In this document: positions 25,704 through 34,388 of the stretch, piece by piece
How positions within the stretch are numbered: position 1 is the stretch's first letter
How the letters are laid out: each line of letters starts with the position of its first letter
NCBI RefSeq assembly: GCF_001618385.1
Contig: NZ_BDCR01000003.1
Location: 496,001 to 560,000, forward strand
Source: Paludibacter jiangxiensis
GTDB taxonomy: Bacteria > Bacteroidota > Bacteroidia > Bacteroidales > Paludibacteraceae
DNA: 64,000 nucleotides
Reading direction: 5' to 3'
Program-made: the position numbers and the translations under genes
The notes under the pieces: model-generated
Told to the model about the DNA's origin: nothing
The model's input: the letters and a program-made list of their open reading frames with translations, nothing else
Databases searched by the model: none

Positions 25704-28424
25704 ATGAGTACAAAAAATGTTTATTCTTTCGGTAATAAAACCGCCGAAGGAGACGGAAAGATGAGAGATTTGCTTGGAGGCAAAGGTGCAAATCTGGCTG
25801 AAATGAATCTAATCGGAATTCCGGTACCTCCGGGTTTTACCATTACTACCGAAATGTGTAATGAATATTATAGAATCGGGCAAGATGCTGTTGTTCAACT
25901 TATCAAACCGGAAGTAGAAGCCGCGATGAAACAAGTTGAGGACGCTGTTGCTGGTCCGAAATTCGGAGACAATACCAATCCTTTACTCGTTTCTGTACGT
26001 TCAGGCGCACGCGCATCCATGCCGGGTATGATGGACACTATCCTCAATCTCGGTTTGAACGATGCCGCTGTGGAAACTTTAGCTGCTAAAAGCGGCAATC
26101 CCCGTTTTGCATGGGACTCTTACCGTCGCTTTGTTCAAATGTATGGTGATGTTGTTTTAGGAATGAAACCCGTCAGCAAAGAAGATGAAGATCCTTTTGA
26201 AGTAATCATCCACAAAGCCAAACACGATAAAGGCATAGTAAACGATACAGATCTCACAACTGAAGATCTCCGCGAATTGGTGGTTAAATTCAAAGCTGCC
26301 GTAAAAGAAAATACCGGTAAAGACTTTCCTACCGATCCATGGGAACAACTATGGGGAGCCGTTATGGCTGTATTTGACAGCTGGATGAACGAACGTGCAA
26401 TTCTCTACCGCAAACTGAATAAAATTCCTGCAGAATGGGGAACTGCCGTAAATGTTCAAGCGATGGTATTCGGTAACATGGGCAATAACTCAGCTACAGG
26501 TGTTGCTTTCACCCGTGACGCATCCACCGGAGAAGATCTTTTTAACGGTGAATACCTTATCAACGCTCAGGGAGAAGACGTGGTAGCCGGTATCCGCACG
26601 CCTCAACAAATTACCATAGAAGGTTCACGCCGCTGGGCTGCTCTGCAAAACATCAGTGAAGATGTGCGCAAAGAGCAATACCCATCGCTTGAAGAAGCTA
26701 TGCCGGCTGCATATGCAGAGCTAAATGAAATTCAGCAAAAACTGGAAAACCATAGCGCTGATATGCAGGATATCGAATTTACTATTCAGGACGGTAAACT
26801 GTGGTTACTCCAAACCCGTAACGGGAAACGTACCGGTGCGGCTATGGTTCGCATTGCCAATGAAATGTTAAAAGAAGGAATGATTGACGAAAAGACAGCC
26901 CTCTTGCGCATTGAACCTCAGAAACTGGACGAACTCTTGCACCCTATTTTTGATCCTAAAGCAGTAAAATCCGCCAAAGTGATGGCAAAAGGTTTACCTG
27001 CATCTCCGGGCGCTGCTACCGGCCGTATCGTTTTCTTTGCCGATGACGCTGAAGAATGGGCCGAAAAACGCGAAAAAGTTATCCTTGTTCGTATTGAAAC
27101 ATCTCCCGAAGACCTTCGTGGTATGCACGTCGCTCAGGGTATCCTTACAGCCCGTGGAGGTATGACCTCTCACGCTGCCGTTGTTGCAAGAGGCATGGGT
27201 AAATGCTGTGTTTCCGGAGCCGGAGAAATAAAAATAGATTACAAAGCCCGTACAATTACAATGCGTGGCACAACCTATAATGAAGGTGACTGGATTTCAT
27301 TGAATGGATCTACCGGTGATGTTTATGATGGTAAAGTAAATACAAAAGATGCCGAAGTTAGTGGCGACTTTGCTGAAATCATGACATTGGCCGACAAATA
27401 CACAAAAATGGATGTTCGCACGAATGCTGACACCCCTAACGATGCAAGAGTTGCTCGTGGATTCGGTGCAAAAGGTATCGGATTATGCCGCACAGAGCAC
27501 ATGTTCTTCGAAGGAGTCCGCATCAAAGCAATGCGCGAAATGATCCTTTCGAAAGATGAAGCCGGACGTCGCGAAGCCCTTAAAAAGCTGTTGCCAATGC
27601 AAAGAGGTGACTTTGAAGGTATTTTTGAAGCAATGGACGGCTTTGGTGTCACAATCCGTTTGCTCGATCCTCCTCTTCACGAATTTGTTCCTCACCAACT
27701 GGCTACTCAAAAAGAGCTTGCTACAGAAATGGGCTTAACTCTCGACGAAGTTGTAGCTGCCTGCAATTCGCTGGAAGAATTTAACCCAATGCTCGGACAC
27801 CGTGGATGCCGCTTAGGAAACACATACCCTGAAATTACGGAAATGCAGGCTCGTGCCATTATCGAAGCTGCTTTGAATGTACAAGAAAAAGGCATTGACG
27901 TTCATCCTGAAATCATGGTACCTTTGGTTGGTGTTATTGAAGAGCTGAAACTTCAGGCTCAAATCATCAATGAGACAGCCGAAAAAGTATTTGCCGAAAG
28001 AGGTAAACGCATTGCATATAAAATTGGCACAATGATTGAAGTTCCCCGCGCAGCAGTTACAGCAGGCAAAATTGCTGAAGTTGCCGAATTCTTCTCTTTC
28101 GGAACCAATGACCTCACTCAGATGACCTTCGGTTATTCACGTGACGATGCCGGCAAGTTCCTGAAAGTTTATCAGGATTTAGGCATTCTGAAGAATGATC
28201 CGTTTGAAGTCCTTGATCAGGAAGGCGTTGGCGGCCTGATGCGTCAGGCTGTAGCCGGAGGACGTGCCACGAAGCCCGAATTGAAAGTGGGTATTTGCGG
28301 AGAACATGGCGGAGAACCTTCTTCTGTAGAATTCTGTCACACCCTTGGCATGAACTACGTAAGTTGCTCACCTTTCCGTGTGCCCATTGCACGCATAGCC
28401 GCAGCACAAGCCGCAGTACGCTAA
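25704..28424 (+). CDS. ppdK: Pyruvate, phosphate dikinase
   Basis: 906 residues, full length. Interconverts pyruvate, ATP and phosphate with phosphoenolpyruvate, AMP and PPi. The N-terminal ATP-binding domain opens FGNKTAEGDGKMRDLLGGKGANLAEM. The phosphohistidine motif GGMTSHAAVVARGMGKCCVSG lies near 485. The C-terminal PEP/pyruvate domain has GLCRTEHMF, GTMIEVPRAA, FSFGTNDLTQM and the catalytic Cys in GICGEHGG. In anaerobic Bacteroidota it often works towards pyruvate and ATP using PPi, consistent with the PPi-dependent phosphofructokinase in this window. Confidence 0.96.
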   Translation: MSTKNVYSFGNKTAEGDGKMRDLLGGKGANLAEMNLIGIPVPPGFTITTEMCNEYYRIGQDAVVQLIKPEVEAAMKQVEDAVAGPKFGDNTNPLLVSVRSGARASMPGMMDTILNLGLNDAAVETLAAKSGNPRFAWDSYRRFVQMYGDVVLGMKPVSKEDEDPFEVIIHKAKHDKGIVNDTDLTTEDLRELVVKFKAAVKENTGKDFPTDPWEQLWGAVMAVFDSWMNERAILYRKLNKIPAEWGTAVNVQAMVFGNMGNNSATGVAFTRDASTGEDLFNGEYLINAQGEDVVAGIRTPQQITIEGSRRWAALQNISEDVRKEQYPSLEEAMPAAYAELNEIQQKLENHSADMQDIEFTIQDGKLWLLQTRNGKRTGAAMVRIANEMLKEGMIDEKTALLRIEPQKLDELLHPIFDPKAVKSAKVMAKGLPASPGAATGRIVFFADDAEEWAEKREKVILVRIETSPEDLRGMHVAQGILTARGGMTSHAAVVARGMGKCCVSGAGEIKIDYKARTITMRGTTYNEGDWISLNGSTGDVYDGKVNTKDAEVSGDFAEIMTLADKYTKMDVRTNADTPNDARVARGFGAKGIGLCRTEHMFFEGVRIKAMREMILSKDEAGRREALKKLLPMQRGDFEGIFEAMDGFGVTIRLLDPPLHEFVPHQLATQKELATEMGLTLDEVVAACNSLEEFNPMLGHRGCRLGNTYPEITEMQARAIIEAALNVQEKGIDVHPEIMVPLVGVIEELKLQAQIINETAEKVFAERGKRIAYKIGTMIEVPRAAVTAGKIAEVAEFFSFGTNDLTQMTFGYSRDDAGKFLKVYQDLGILKNDPFEVLDQEGVGGLMRQAVAGGRATKPELKVGICGEHGGEPSSVEFCHTLGMNYVSCSPFRVPIARIAAAQAAVR

Positions 28425-28438
28425 GCGTCAATATAGCC

Positions 28439-28475
28439 AAAGGCCGCCTCTGAATACAGAGGTGGCCTTTTTTTT
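28439..28475 (+). terminator. Intrinsic terminator after ppdK
   Basis: Stem AAAGGCCGCCTCTG / CAGAGGTGGCCTTT with one G-T pair, followed by eight T in total. Confidence 0.9.
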
Positions 28476-28541
28476 AAACTTTTGCAGACCAAACAAACGC
28501 GTATTTTCCATTATTGACACATAACATAATTTCAAAAGACG

Positions 28542-29663
28542 ATGAAAGAAAATGAAGAGTTGATCATAAGTGGTGTTGACATCTACAAATCGCCTATCAA
28601 ATTAAAAGAACCGTTTGTAATATCACTCGGGCCATTGACCCATGCACAAAATGTGGTCGTAGTAATTCACACCAACAAAGGAATTTCCGGTTTTGGAGAA
28701 TGCAGTCCGTTCATGACTATCAATGGAGAGAGCATGGAGACTGGATTTATCGTAGGGCAGTATCTTGCAAAGGCTTTGAAAGGAAAGAATGCCCTCGACA
28801 TTGCCGGATGTACCTCAACCATGACTAAAACCATTTATGCAAACTACAGCATCAAAAGCGCGTTTGATATTGCTTTATACGACATTGTATCCCAGCATGC
28901 CGGTTTACCTCTCTACAAATTCCTTGGAGGATCTAAAACTAAAAGCATATACACCGACTATACAGTCAGCATTGGCAACCCGCAAAAGATGGTGCAAGAT
29001 GCAATTAAGATAAAAGAGCAAGGCTTTACTGTAATCAAAATCAAGTTGGGAGAATCAAAAGAGGCTGATATAGAACGCATACGGCTAATCAGGGAAGCCA
29101 TTGGAATGGAGTTGCCCATGCGCATAGATGCCAACCAGGGATGGAAAACTGAGGAAGCAGCTGAAATATTGCAAGCCATGAAGCAATATAATATTCAACT
29201 GTGTGAGGAGCCAATCCTTCGGGAAGAATTCATGGAATTACCACGTATCAAACAAATGAGCCCCATACCGATAATGACTGACGAATCGTGCTGTAACAGC
29301 TATGATGCAAAGCGATTGAACAAACTAAACGCCTGCGATTTTTTCAACATCAAACTTGGAAAGTCGGGAGGAATTTTTGAAGCATTGAAAATAATTGACA
29401 TCGCAAAACAAAACAACACGCAAATTCAAATTGGGGGCTTCCTGGAATCGCGACTTGCCTTTACAGCCTCTGCCCATCTCGCATTAACAAGCGATTTAAT
29501 TATCCACTATGATTTCGACACACCACTGATGTTTGTTGAAGATCCGGTGGTAGGCGGAATCGTTTATGGAGAAAACGGAAAAGTCTCTTTGCCCGAAACA
29601 CCCGGGCTTGGAGCCAGAATGGAAGATGACTATCTTTCCAAACTGGAGAAAACGAGCATTTAA
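28542..29663 (+). CDS. Enolase-superfamily enzyme, dipeptide epimerase-like
   Basis: 373 residues of the muconate-lactonizing subgroup. Catalytic residues are in place: KIK at 166-168, metal ligands Asp196 (MRIDANQG), Glu222 (CEEP) and Asp247 (MTDES), and Lys271 (NIKLGKSGG) opposite. The two-lysine pattern with a conserved Asp fits 1,1-proton-transfer epimerases such as L-Ala-D/L-Glu epimerase. It starts about 70 bases after the ppdK terminator. Substrate is not certain; a murein-peptide epimerase would fit the nearby LD-carboxypeptidase. Confidence 0.82.
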   Translation: MKENEELIISGVDIYKSPIKLKEPFVISLGPLTHAQNVVVVIHTNKGISGFGECSPFMTINGESMETGFIVGQYLAKALKGKNALDIAGCTSTMTKTIYANYSIKSAFDIALYDIVSQHAGLPLYKFLGGSKTKSIYTDYTVSIGNPQKMVQDAIKIKEQGFTVIKIKLGESKEADIERIRLIREAIGMELPMRIDANQGWKTEEAAEILQAMKQYNIQLCEEPILREEFMELPRIKQMSPIPIMTDESCCNSYDAKRLNKLNACDFFNIKLGKSGGIFEALKIIDIAKQNNTQIQIGGFLESRLAFTASAHLALTSDLIIHYDFDTPLMFVEDPVVGGIVYGENGKVSLPETPGLGARMEDDYLSKLEKTSI

Positions 29664-29675
29664 GATCAAAAACAA

Positions 29676-29710
29676 AAATGGGTATCCGAACGTCTCGCAT
29701 ACCCATTTAT
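29676..29710 (+). terminator. Intrinsic terminator after the epimerase gene
   Basis: Stem AAATGGGTAT / ATACCCATTT around a loop of about 14 bases, followed by an AT-rich stretch; the T run is short. Confidence 0.6.
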
Positions 29711-29775
29711 AAGATTTCCAATTATCAACCCTGGCAAAGCCGGGCCTTGACAGTGCATTTTACCATTCATAATTT

Positions 29776-30141
29776 TTACTTTTCACCAAGAGCTATTTCC
29801 TGATATCTGTTTGTAAGTGTAATATTAATCATTGACAGATATTTGATGTACTGAGAATGAGTAAGAATATTTCTGGCATTTGCAAGATTGAAATTTACAG
29901 CTTTACTATAAGCAACGTCATTGTCGCTTTTGGCTGCTGTTTGCATTTTACTTGCAGTTGTTTCGAAGATATACTTCAGGTTATCAGCCTGTTCGTCATC
30001 CACATTCAAATACTTCATCAAACGATTAAATACCGGTTCGTTGTTAAAGGTATAAAATACTCCTGTTTCTACCGGGTTAATGGCATAAGTTGAAACTACA
30101 CCTGCTACGAACACTACTAAAACTAACATCATCTTTTTCAT
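29776..30141 (-). CDS. Small exported protein of unknown function
   Basis: 121 residues. Signal peptide with a hydrophobic core (MMLVLVVFVAGVVSTYA) and likely cleavage before INP. The mature part is mainly helical, with repeated short segments (NLKYIFETTASKMQTAAKS, NLANARNILTHSQYIKYLSM). The general look (helical, exported, with NARNILT and QYIKYL) resembles small Bacteroidota secreted proteins sometimes placed near stress genes, but no family name can be given. It has its own promoter and an unusual leader containing a terminator, described separately. Confidence 0.75.
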   Translation of the reverse strand: MKKMMLVLVVFVAGVVSTYAINPVETGVFYTFNNEPVFNRLMKYLNVDDEQADNLKYIFETTASKMQTAAKSDNDVAYSKAVNFNLANARNILTHSQYIKYLSMINITLTNRYQEIALGEK

Positions 30142-30201
30142 AACCTAAATAATTAAAAGTTACACAATCTTTTTGTCTAAAACTAAATAAAACTACAATC
30201 T

Positions 30202-30281
30202 AAAAAAAAATACAAAGTTCACCCGGTGTTTTTCAGGTAAGCTTTGTATTAGAAATCTATCAACTACTTGTTTCTTTTTGA
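30202..30281 (-). ncRNA. Predicted short terminated leader transcript (attenuator or small RNA)
   Basis: From a predicted start near 30281, the minus-strand transcript of about 80 nt ends in an intrinsic terminator. The outer stem AATACAAAG / CTTTGTATT uses arms 30250-30242 and 30217-30209, with a further inner pairing between TTACC and GGTGA type segments, and is followed by a run of eight or nine U. The next gene starts 61 bases further on. This could be a small RNA or a leader that controls read-through into that gene. No start codon with a credible leader peptide was identified. Confidence 0.5.
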
Positions 30282-30286
30282 CAATG

Positions 30287-30319
30287 CAAATTTATATGTT
30301 GTACAACATGTTTTCCAAA
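30287..30319 (-). promoter_or_regulatory. Promoter with a palindromic operator-like spacer
   Basis: Minus strand: TTTG at 30319-30316, 21 nt spacer, TAAATTTG at 30294-30287, both exact consensus matches. The spacer holds the perfect 14-bp palindrome ATGTTGTACAACAT at 30296-30309, placed where a dimeric repressor would block RNA polymerase. The transcript reads through the short terminated leader towards the exported protein gene. Confidence 0.65.
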
Positions 30320-30870
30320 TATTTTTTGTTTTATTTGCTATATATCCTGTTTTTTATTTTTCGTTAGTATTTATAATTTTGACATATATTATTACATATC
30401 AATACATTACACACTTTTACATATAGTGTATCATATACACTTATAAAAACAGCAAACAGAGGCCAATTTTGACACATTTCCATTCTTAATAATATATTAA
30501 TATCATTTTAACACAATCGAAATTTATTCAATATCCATTTGACATTTCACTTTATGCCATATTTGTTCCATTTTCAAACATGCTGACCATTTTGCCGGAA
30601 AAATTGAATAAACCGCAAGAATCCCCATGCTATCAAACGCTTAGTCCGATCATTTTCCAATCGTCATACAAAAAACAAGCGAGGCTTCCTTTTGCTTGAA
30701 AGTCCCGCTTAAACCGACGCTCTGATTGGTAAAATCAGACAGGTTGTATTCCTATGTATATGTTATTCCGTAATTTGTCCTGCAAAAAAGGAGAAAAGAA
30801 CCTGAAAGATAGTCCTCATCGCAGGAATAGAGAAGAAGGTGGAATTCAATGCTTGCTTGAGAAGCAGGCA
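30320..30870. other. AT-rich intergenic region, no gene seen
   Basis: The left part is very AT-rich; the right part (about 30590-30870) has more mixed composition. No open frame with coding character, no tRNA and no clear terminator were found. An unrecognised RNA in the right half cannot be excluded. Confidence 0.35.
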
Positions 30871-31437
30871 TCAGCTTAAAGAAATAAGTCCATTCATGGC
30901 AGCATACATCGTAAAACCCGAAACCGTTTTAATACCCAGTTTGGATGCAATGTTCTTTCGGTGCGAAATCACAGTATGCAAACTTATCCCCAACTGATCA
31001 GCAATTTCTTTATTAAGCAGTCCTTTGGCGACCAACGTCAACACTTCTGTTTCACGAACAGTCAATCCATCATTATTATCCTGAGAAATAGACTTATTAA
31101 GCAAGTTATCAATCTGTTTCACAAAATCAGACTCAGAAGTATTTACATTGAGAAACGGCAATGAAGAGTGCTGAAGTTCAGCTGAAAAGGTATTTCCAAA
31201 AACAACAACTTTGTTTTTCCTGGGCAAGAGATACTCAAAATGAAGAACAAACAAGTCTGCAGACACAAGAAACAGATCACAGCTATTACACTCAGAATCT
31301 GACAATTCTACCGGAGAAGTCAATAACCGAATCCCGATTCCACTGAAATTTTCGGTCAGCAGAGAACACAATCCCCTGCCTTCCAGAAAATGGCTTGTAA
31401 TAACAGCTATTTTTCTATCTTTCAGCATTCTTTTCAA
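30871..31437 (-). CDS. LuxR-type response regulator with degenerate receiver-like domain
   Basis: 188 residues. The C-terminal helix-turn-helix of the LuxR/NarL type spans about 122-180 (LTVRETEVLTLVAKGLLNKEIADQLGI then HTVISHRKNIASKLGI). The N-terminal 115 residues show a receiver-like alternation (KIAVITSHFL, CDLFLVSADLF, KVVVFGNT), but no clear cluster of acidic residues or phospho-acceptor Asp as in active receivers. It overlaps the end of the RIC-like gene by 23 bases, so the two proteins are translated together and probably act together. Confidence 0.82.
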   Translation of the reverse strand: MKRMLKDRKIAVITSHFLEGRGLCSLLTENFSGIGIRLLTSPVELSDSECNSCDLFLVSADLFVLHFEYLLPRKNKVVVFGNTFSAELQHSSLPFLNVNTSESDFVKQIDNLLNKSISQDNNDGLTVRETEVLTLVAKGLLNKEIADQLGISLHTVISHRKNIASKLGIKTVSGFTMYAAMNGLISLS

Positions 31438-32107
31438 GATTATTTATAGCCGGATTAAGAAGCCGTTCGCAGATCTTGTTGTACTGGCGAATATCGTTTT
31501 CGAGGGTAAACAGGGCAAAGAAGACTGCATAGCAAAGATTTTGATCTGCCTCACCGGTCAGGTACTTCATCAACATACTGCGCAGATCGAATATTTTTTC
31601 ATCCACCGGTTCTTTTACCGGAGAATCGGCTGGCTTTTGCGCCCATGCCTCCGGCTTGCCACTACATAAAAGCTCGATATAAGGAAATCGTTGCTTGTTA
31701 TCATATTCAATTCCAGCCAACAACTCGCTTTTTATTTCCTGAAAGAAATTATTAATCACCCCAATTGTCTTGTTGTGTTCAAAACTATTGGACATCAGCG
31801 CACGCAAGTGCCGCTCCACATTAGGAAACTGCGATTGCATGATAAGATTGTTGGTATTTTGAAGATATTCGACCGTTGCAGCAACCTGACCAACCGTCAG
31901 TGGACGCTCCATCACGTACGTTTGCTGAATATACAAATTGATTACTGCCAAAAAAAGGTCGGTATCCAGATTATATTCTTCGCACACCCTCTTAATCGTT
32001 TTTTCTCCAAAACCCAGTTTGATATTAAAACGACGAATAACCGGCATCAACACATAATGCTGAAGGATTACCTCGCTGAGTTTCATATCCGATAAAATCA
32101 TTGACAT
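31415..32107 (-). CDS. RIC/YtfE-like (DUF542-hemerythrin fold) protein lacking iron ligands
   Basis: 230 residues. The N-terminal segment at about 10-50 (LSEVILQHYVLMPVIRRFNI, then LGFGEKTIKRVCEEYNLD) follows the DUF542/ScdA_N pattern seen in RIC iron-sulfur repair proteins, without the usual cysteine pair. The rest fits the hemerythrin-like four-helix domain, but the ligand positions look replaced: TN at 85-86 where RIC proteins have HH, AGIEYDN near 131-137 where they have H-x3-E, and DIRQYN near 205-210 in place of the last His/Glu pair. The assignment rests on pattern matching from memory. It has its own promoter and overlaps the LuxR-type gene. Confidence 0.6.
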   Translation of the reverse strand: MSMILSDMKLSEVILQHYVLMPVIRRFNIKLGFGEKTIKRVCEEYNLDTDLFLAVINLYIQQTYVMERPLTVGQVAATVEYLQNTNNLIMQSQFPNVERHLRALMSNSFEHNKTIGVINNFFQEIKSELLAGIEYDNKQRFPYIELLCSGKPEAWAQKPADSPVKEPVDEKIFDLRSMLMKYLTGEADQNLCYAVFFALFTLENDIRQYNKICERLLNPAINNLEKNAER

Positions 32108-32125
32108 ATCAAATCATTTTTGTTG

Positions 32126-32158
32126 CAAAGGTAATGAAATGCTTCAAATCACAGCAAA
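32126..32158 (-). promoter_or_regulatory. Promoter for the RIC-like and LuxR-type gene pair
   Basis: Minus strand: TTTG at 32158-32155, 21 nt spacer, TACCTTTG at 32133-32126; both elements are exact. The -33 lies inside the end of pgl. Predicted start near 32121 leaves about 14 nt before the first ATG; Met3 (32101) and Met8 (32086) are alternatives. Confidence 0.75.
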
Positions 32159-32850
32159 GAAGCCGCGTCCTTATCCAGCAGCCAGAGCAGGTTGCCGGAT
32201 GCGGGATGCACTTTGGCTGCCGGATATTTATTAAAACAGTTCCTCCTTTGCAATACTATTTCTCTCACTTTAATTGCTTTATTGCTACCCGTCACCAAAA
32301 AAGCCACATAATTGGCTGCATTCACCACCTTTCCTGTAATCGTTATCCGTTTCATCCCACTATCAGGATGCGAATTAACGACACAAATATGCGGATCATT
32401 CCAAAGCTTTATTGACGAAGGAAAAATGGAAACGGTGTGACCATCATCTCCCAACCCCAGAAGAATCAGATCAAAAGAAGGGGTTTTCTGTTCGATTAGA
32501 TGGGCATATCGCGCAGCCTCCTTCTCCGGATCATTCTCACCCATGATGCGAAAGACATTTTCCGCCGGAATGGGAATTTCATCGAGCAGATGCGTTTTTG
32601 TCATGCCATAATTACTCATTTCATGATCAGGAGGCACACAACGTTCATCGCCCCAAAAGAGACAAATCCGCTTCCAGTAGCCAGGTTCTTGTTTTACCTT
32701 AGCCCAGTAATCAAACAGTGCTTTCGGGGTAGAACCTCCCGAAAGACTGATATTGACCACCGGCCTGGATTCCAGTAGAAAATCCACCAAATTGACCACT
32801 TCCCGGTTCAATTCGTCGCTGGTTTCAAATATCGAAACTCCCTTCATCAT
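32149..32850 (-). CDS. pgl: 6-phosphogluconolactonase
   Basis: 233 residues of the DevB/SOL type. Motifs are VNISLSGGSTPKALFDYW near 34-50, LFWGDERCVPPDH, and LILLGLGDDGHTVSIFP. It hydrolyses 6-phosphogluconolactone, the second step of the oxidative pentose phosphate pathway. The start overlaps the zwf stop by 4 bases, so translation is coupled. Last gene of gnd-zwf-pgl. Confidence 0.95.
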   Translation of the reverse strand: MMKGVSIFETSDELNREVVNLVDFLLESRPVVNISLSGGSTPKALFDYWAKVKQEPGYWKRICLFWGDERCVPPDHEMSNYGMTKTHLLDEIPIPAENVFRIMGENDPEKEAARYAHLIEQKTPSFDLILLGLGDDGHTVSIFPSSIKLWNDPHICVVNSHPDSGMKRITITGKVVNAANYVAFLVTGSNKAIKVREIVLQRRNCFNKYPAAKVHPASGNLLWLLDKDAASLL

Positions 32851-34376
32851 AATTCACAGTAAATTCCATCATCTGCAAGATTCTTACACGGATAACGCCA
32901 TGTTTGTTTCTCTCCTCCAATCAATTTATCGGCACAATCAGGTCCCCATGTTCCAGCCGGATATCCATAGAGCGGAGCATTCGGATTGTGTTTCCAAAAA
33001 TCAAGAATAGGCTGTACGAAACACCATGCTGCCTCCAAACCATCGCCACGGGTATAAAGCGTTGCATCTCCCATCATTCCATCCAGTAAAAGACGTTCGT
33101 AAGCTCCCGGCACATAGGTCTCCTGCAAGTCTTTGTAATGAAAATCCATATTCACGGTTTTCACCTCAAAGCCGGCACCGGGCACTTTCATGCCGGTTTT
33201 CAACAGAATTCCCTCATCGGGGTGAATGCGCAGTACGAGCTGATTGCCCATTGTCCAGAAATCGGGATTGCTTACAAAGAGCTTATGCGGAGTTGGCTTA
33301 AAATGAATGACAATTTCAGACACACGCGTCGGCATACGTTTTCCGGTACGGATATAAAACGGCACCCCACCCCAGCGCCAGTTGTCGATAAAGAATTTCA
33401 GGGCCACGTAAGTTTCGGTTCGCGACATCGGATCGACCCCGACTTCCTCACGATAACCTTTGAAGTGACCACCCCGAATGTTCGATGACATGTATTGGCC
33501 GCGTATCACGCTGTTGAATAAATCGTGTTCCTTCAGCGGTCGAAGTGACTGAAACACTTTCATTTTTTCATTGCGGATAGCTCCGGCACTTATTTCCGTA
33601 GGAGGTTCCATCGCAACCAGGGCAACCAGTTGCAACAGGTGATTTTGCACCATATCACGAAGCGCTCCCGCGTGGTCGTAATAGCCCCCACGACCTTCCA
33701 CACCGAGACTTTCGGCCGCGGTAATCTCCACCCGATCGATATAGTTCCGATTCCAAAGCGGTTCATAAATACCATTTGCAAAACGGGTTACAAGCACATT
33801 CTGAACAGTCTCCTTGCCAAGATAATGGTCGATGCGGTAAATCTGTTCTTCCTTGAAAAACTCCAGCAATAATTTATTGAGTTGGAAAGCCGAATAAACA
33901 TCTTCACCAAACGGTTTTTCAATAATCAGCCGCGGAAAACCGTTGTGTCCTTTGTTGAGTCCGAATTTTGCCAGAAACTGAGGAATCAAACCATACAAAG
34001 CCGGTGGCGTGGAGAGATAAAACAGATAATTTCCTCCTGTTTGATGGTCGTGGTCAATTTTTTTGAGTTTATGTTGCAGCTTTACATATTCACTTGCTTC
34101 TTTCGTTTCAATGGCAAGATAATGAAGTTTTTCATCAAAAACGGTAAGCTTTTCTTTGCTCGGATTTTTGAAGTAGGCAAACTGACGAATGCCATCGTTC
34201 ATTTTGTCGCGGAAAGTCGCATCCGTGAATTCTGTGCGGCTCACACCCAGAATAGTAAAATTTCTGGGCAACAAATCCTGCATAAAGAGATCGAACAATG
34301 CAGGAATCAATTTACGATAAGTTAGGTCGCCCGATGCTCCGAAGATCACCAGCACCTGGTCTTGTATTTGTCCCAT
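32847..34376 (-). CDS. zwf: Glucose-6-phosphate 1-dehydrogenase
   Basis: 509 residues. The nucleotide-binding fold is FGASGDLTYRKLIPALFDL near 12-30, and the active-site signature is RIDHYLGKE (Asp-His pair) near 180. It oxidises glucose-6-phosphate and makes NAD(P)H. It is between gnd and pgl, 12 bases after the gnd stop. Confidence 0.97.
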   Translation of the reverse strand: MGQIQDQVLVIFGASGDLTYRKLIPALFDLFMQDLLPRNFTILGVSRTEFTDATFRDKMNDGIRQFAYFKNPSKEKLTVFDEKLHYLAIETKEASEYVKLQHKLKKIDHDHQTGGNYLFYLSTPPALYGLIPQFLAKFGLNKGHNGFPRLIIEKPFGEDVYSAFQLNKLLLEFFKEEQIYRIDHYLGKETVQNVLVTRFANGIYEPLWNRNYIDRVEITAAESLGVEGRGGYYDHAGALRDMVQNHLLQLVALVAMEPPTEISAGAIRNEKMKVFQSLRPLKEHDLFNSVIRGQYMSSNIRGGHFKGYREEVGVDPMSRTETYVALKFFIDNWRWGGVPFYIRTGKRMPTRVSEIVIHFKPTPHKLFVSNPDFWTMGNQLVLRIHPDEGILLKTGMKVPGAGFEVKTVNMDFHYKDLQETYVPGAYERLLLDGMMGDATLYTRGDGLEAAWCFVQPILDFWKHNPNAPLYGYPAGTWGPDCADKLIGGEKQTWRYPCKNLADDGIYCEL

Positions 34377-34388
34377 AATCGTCCTCCC

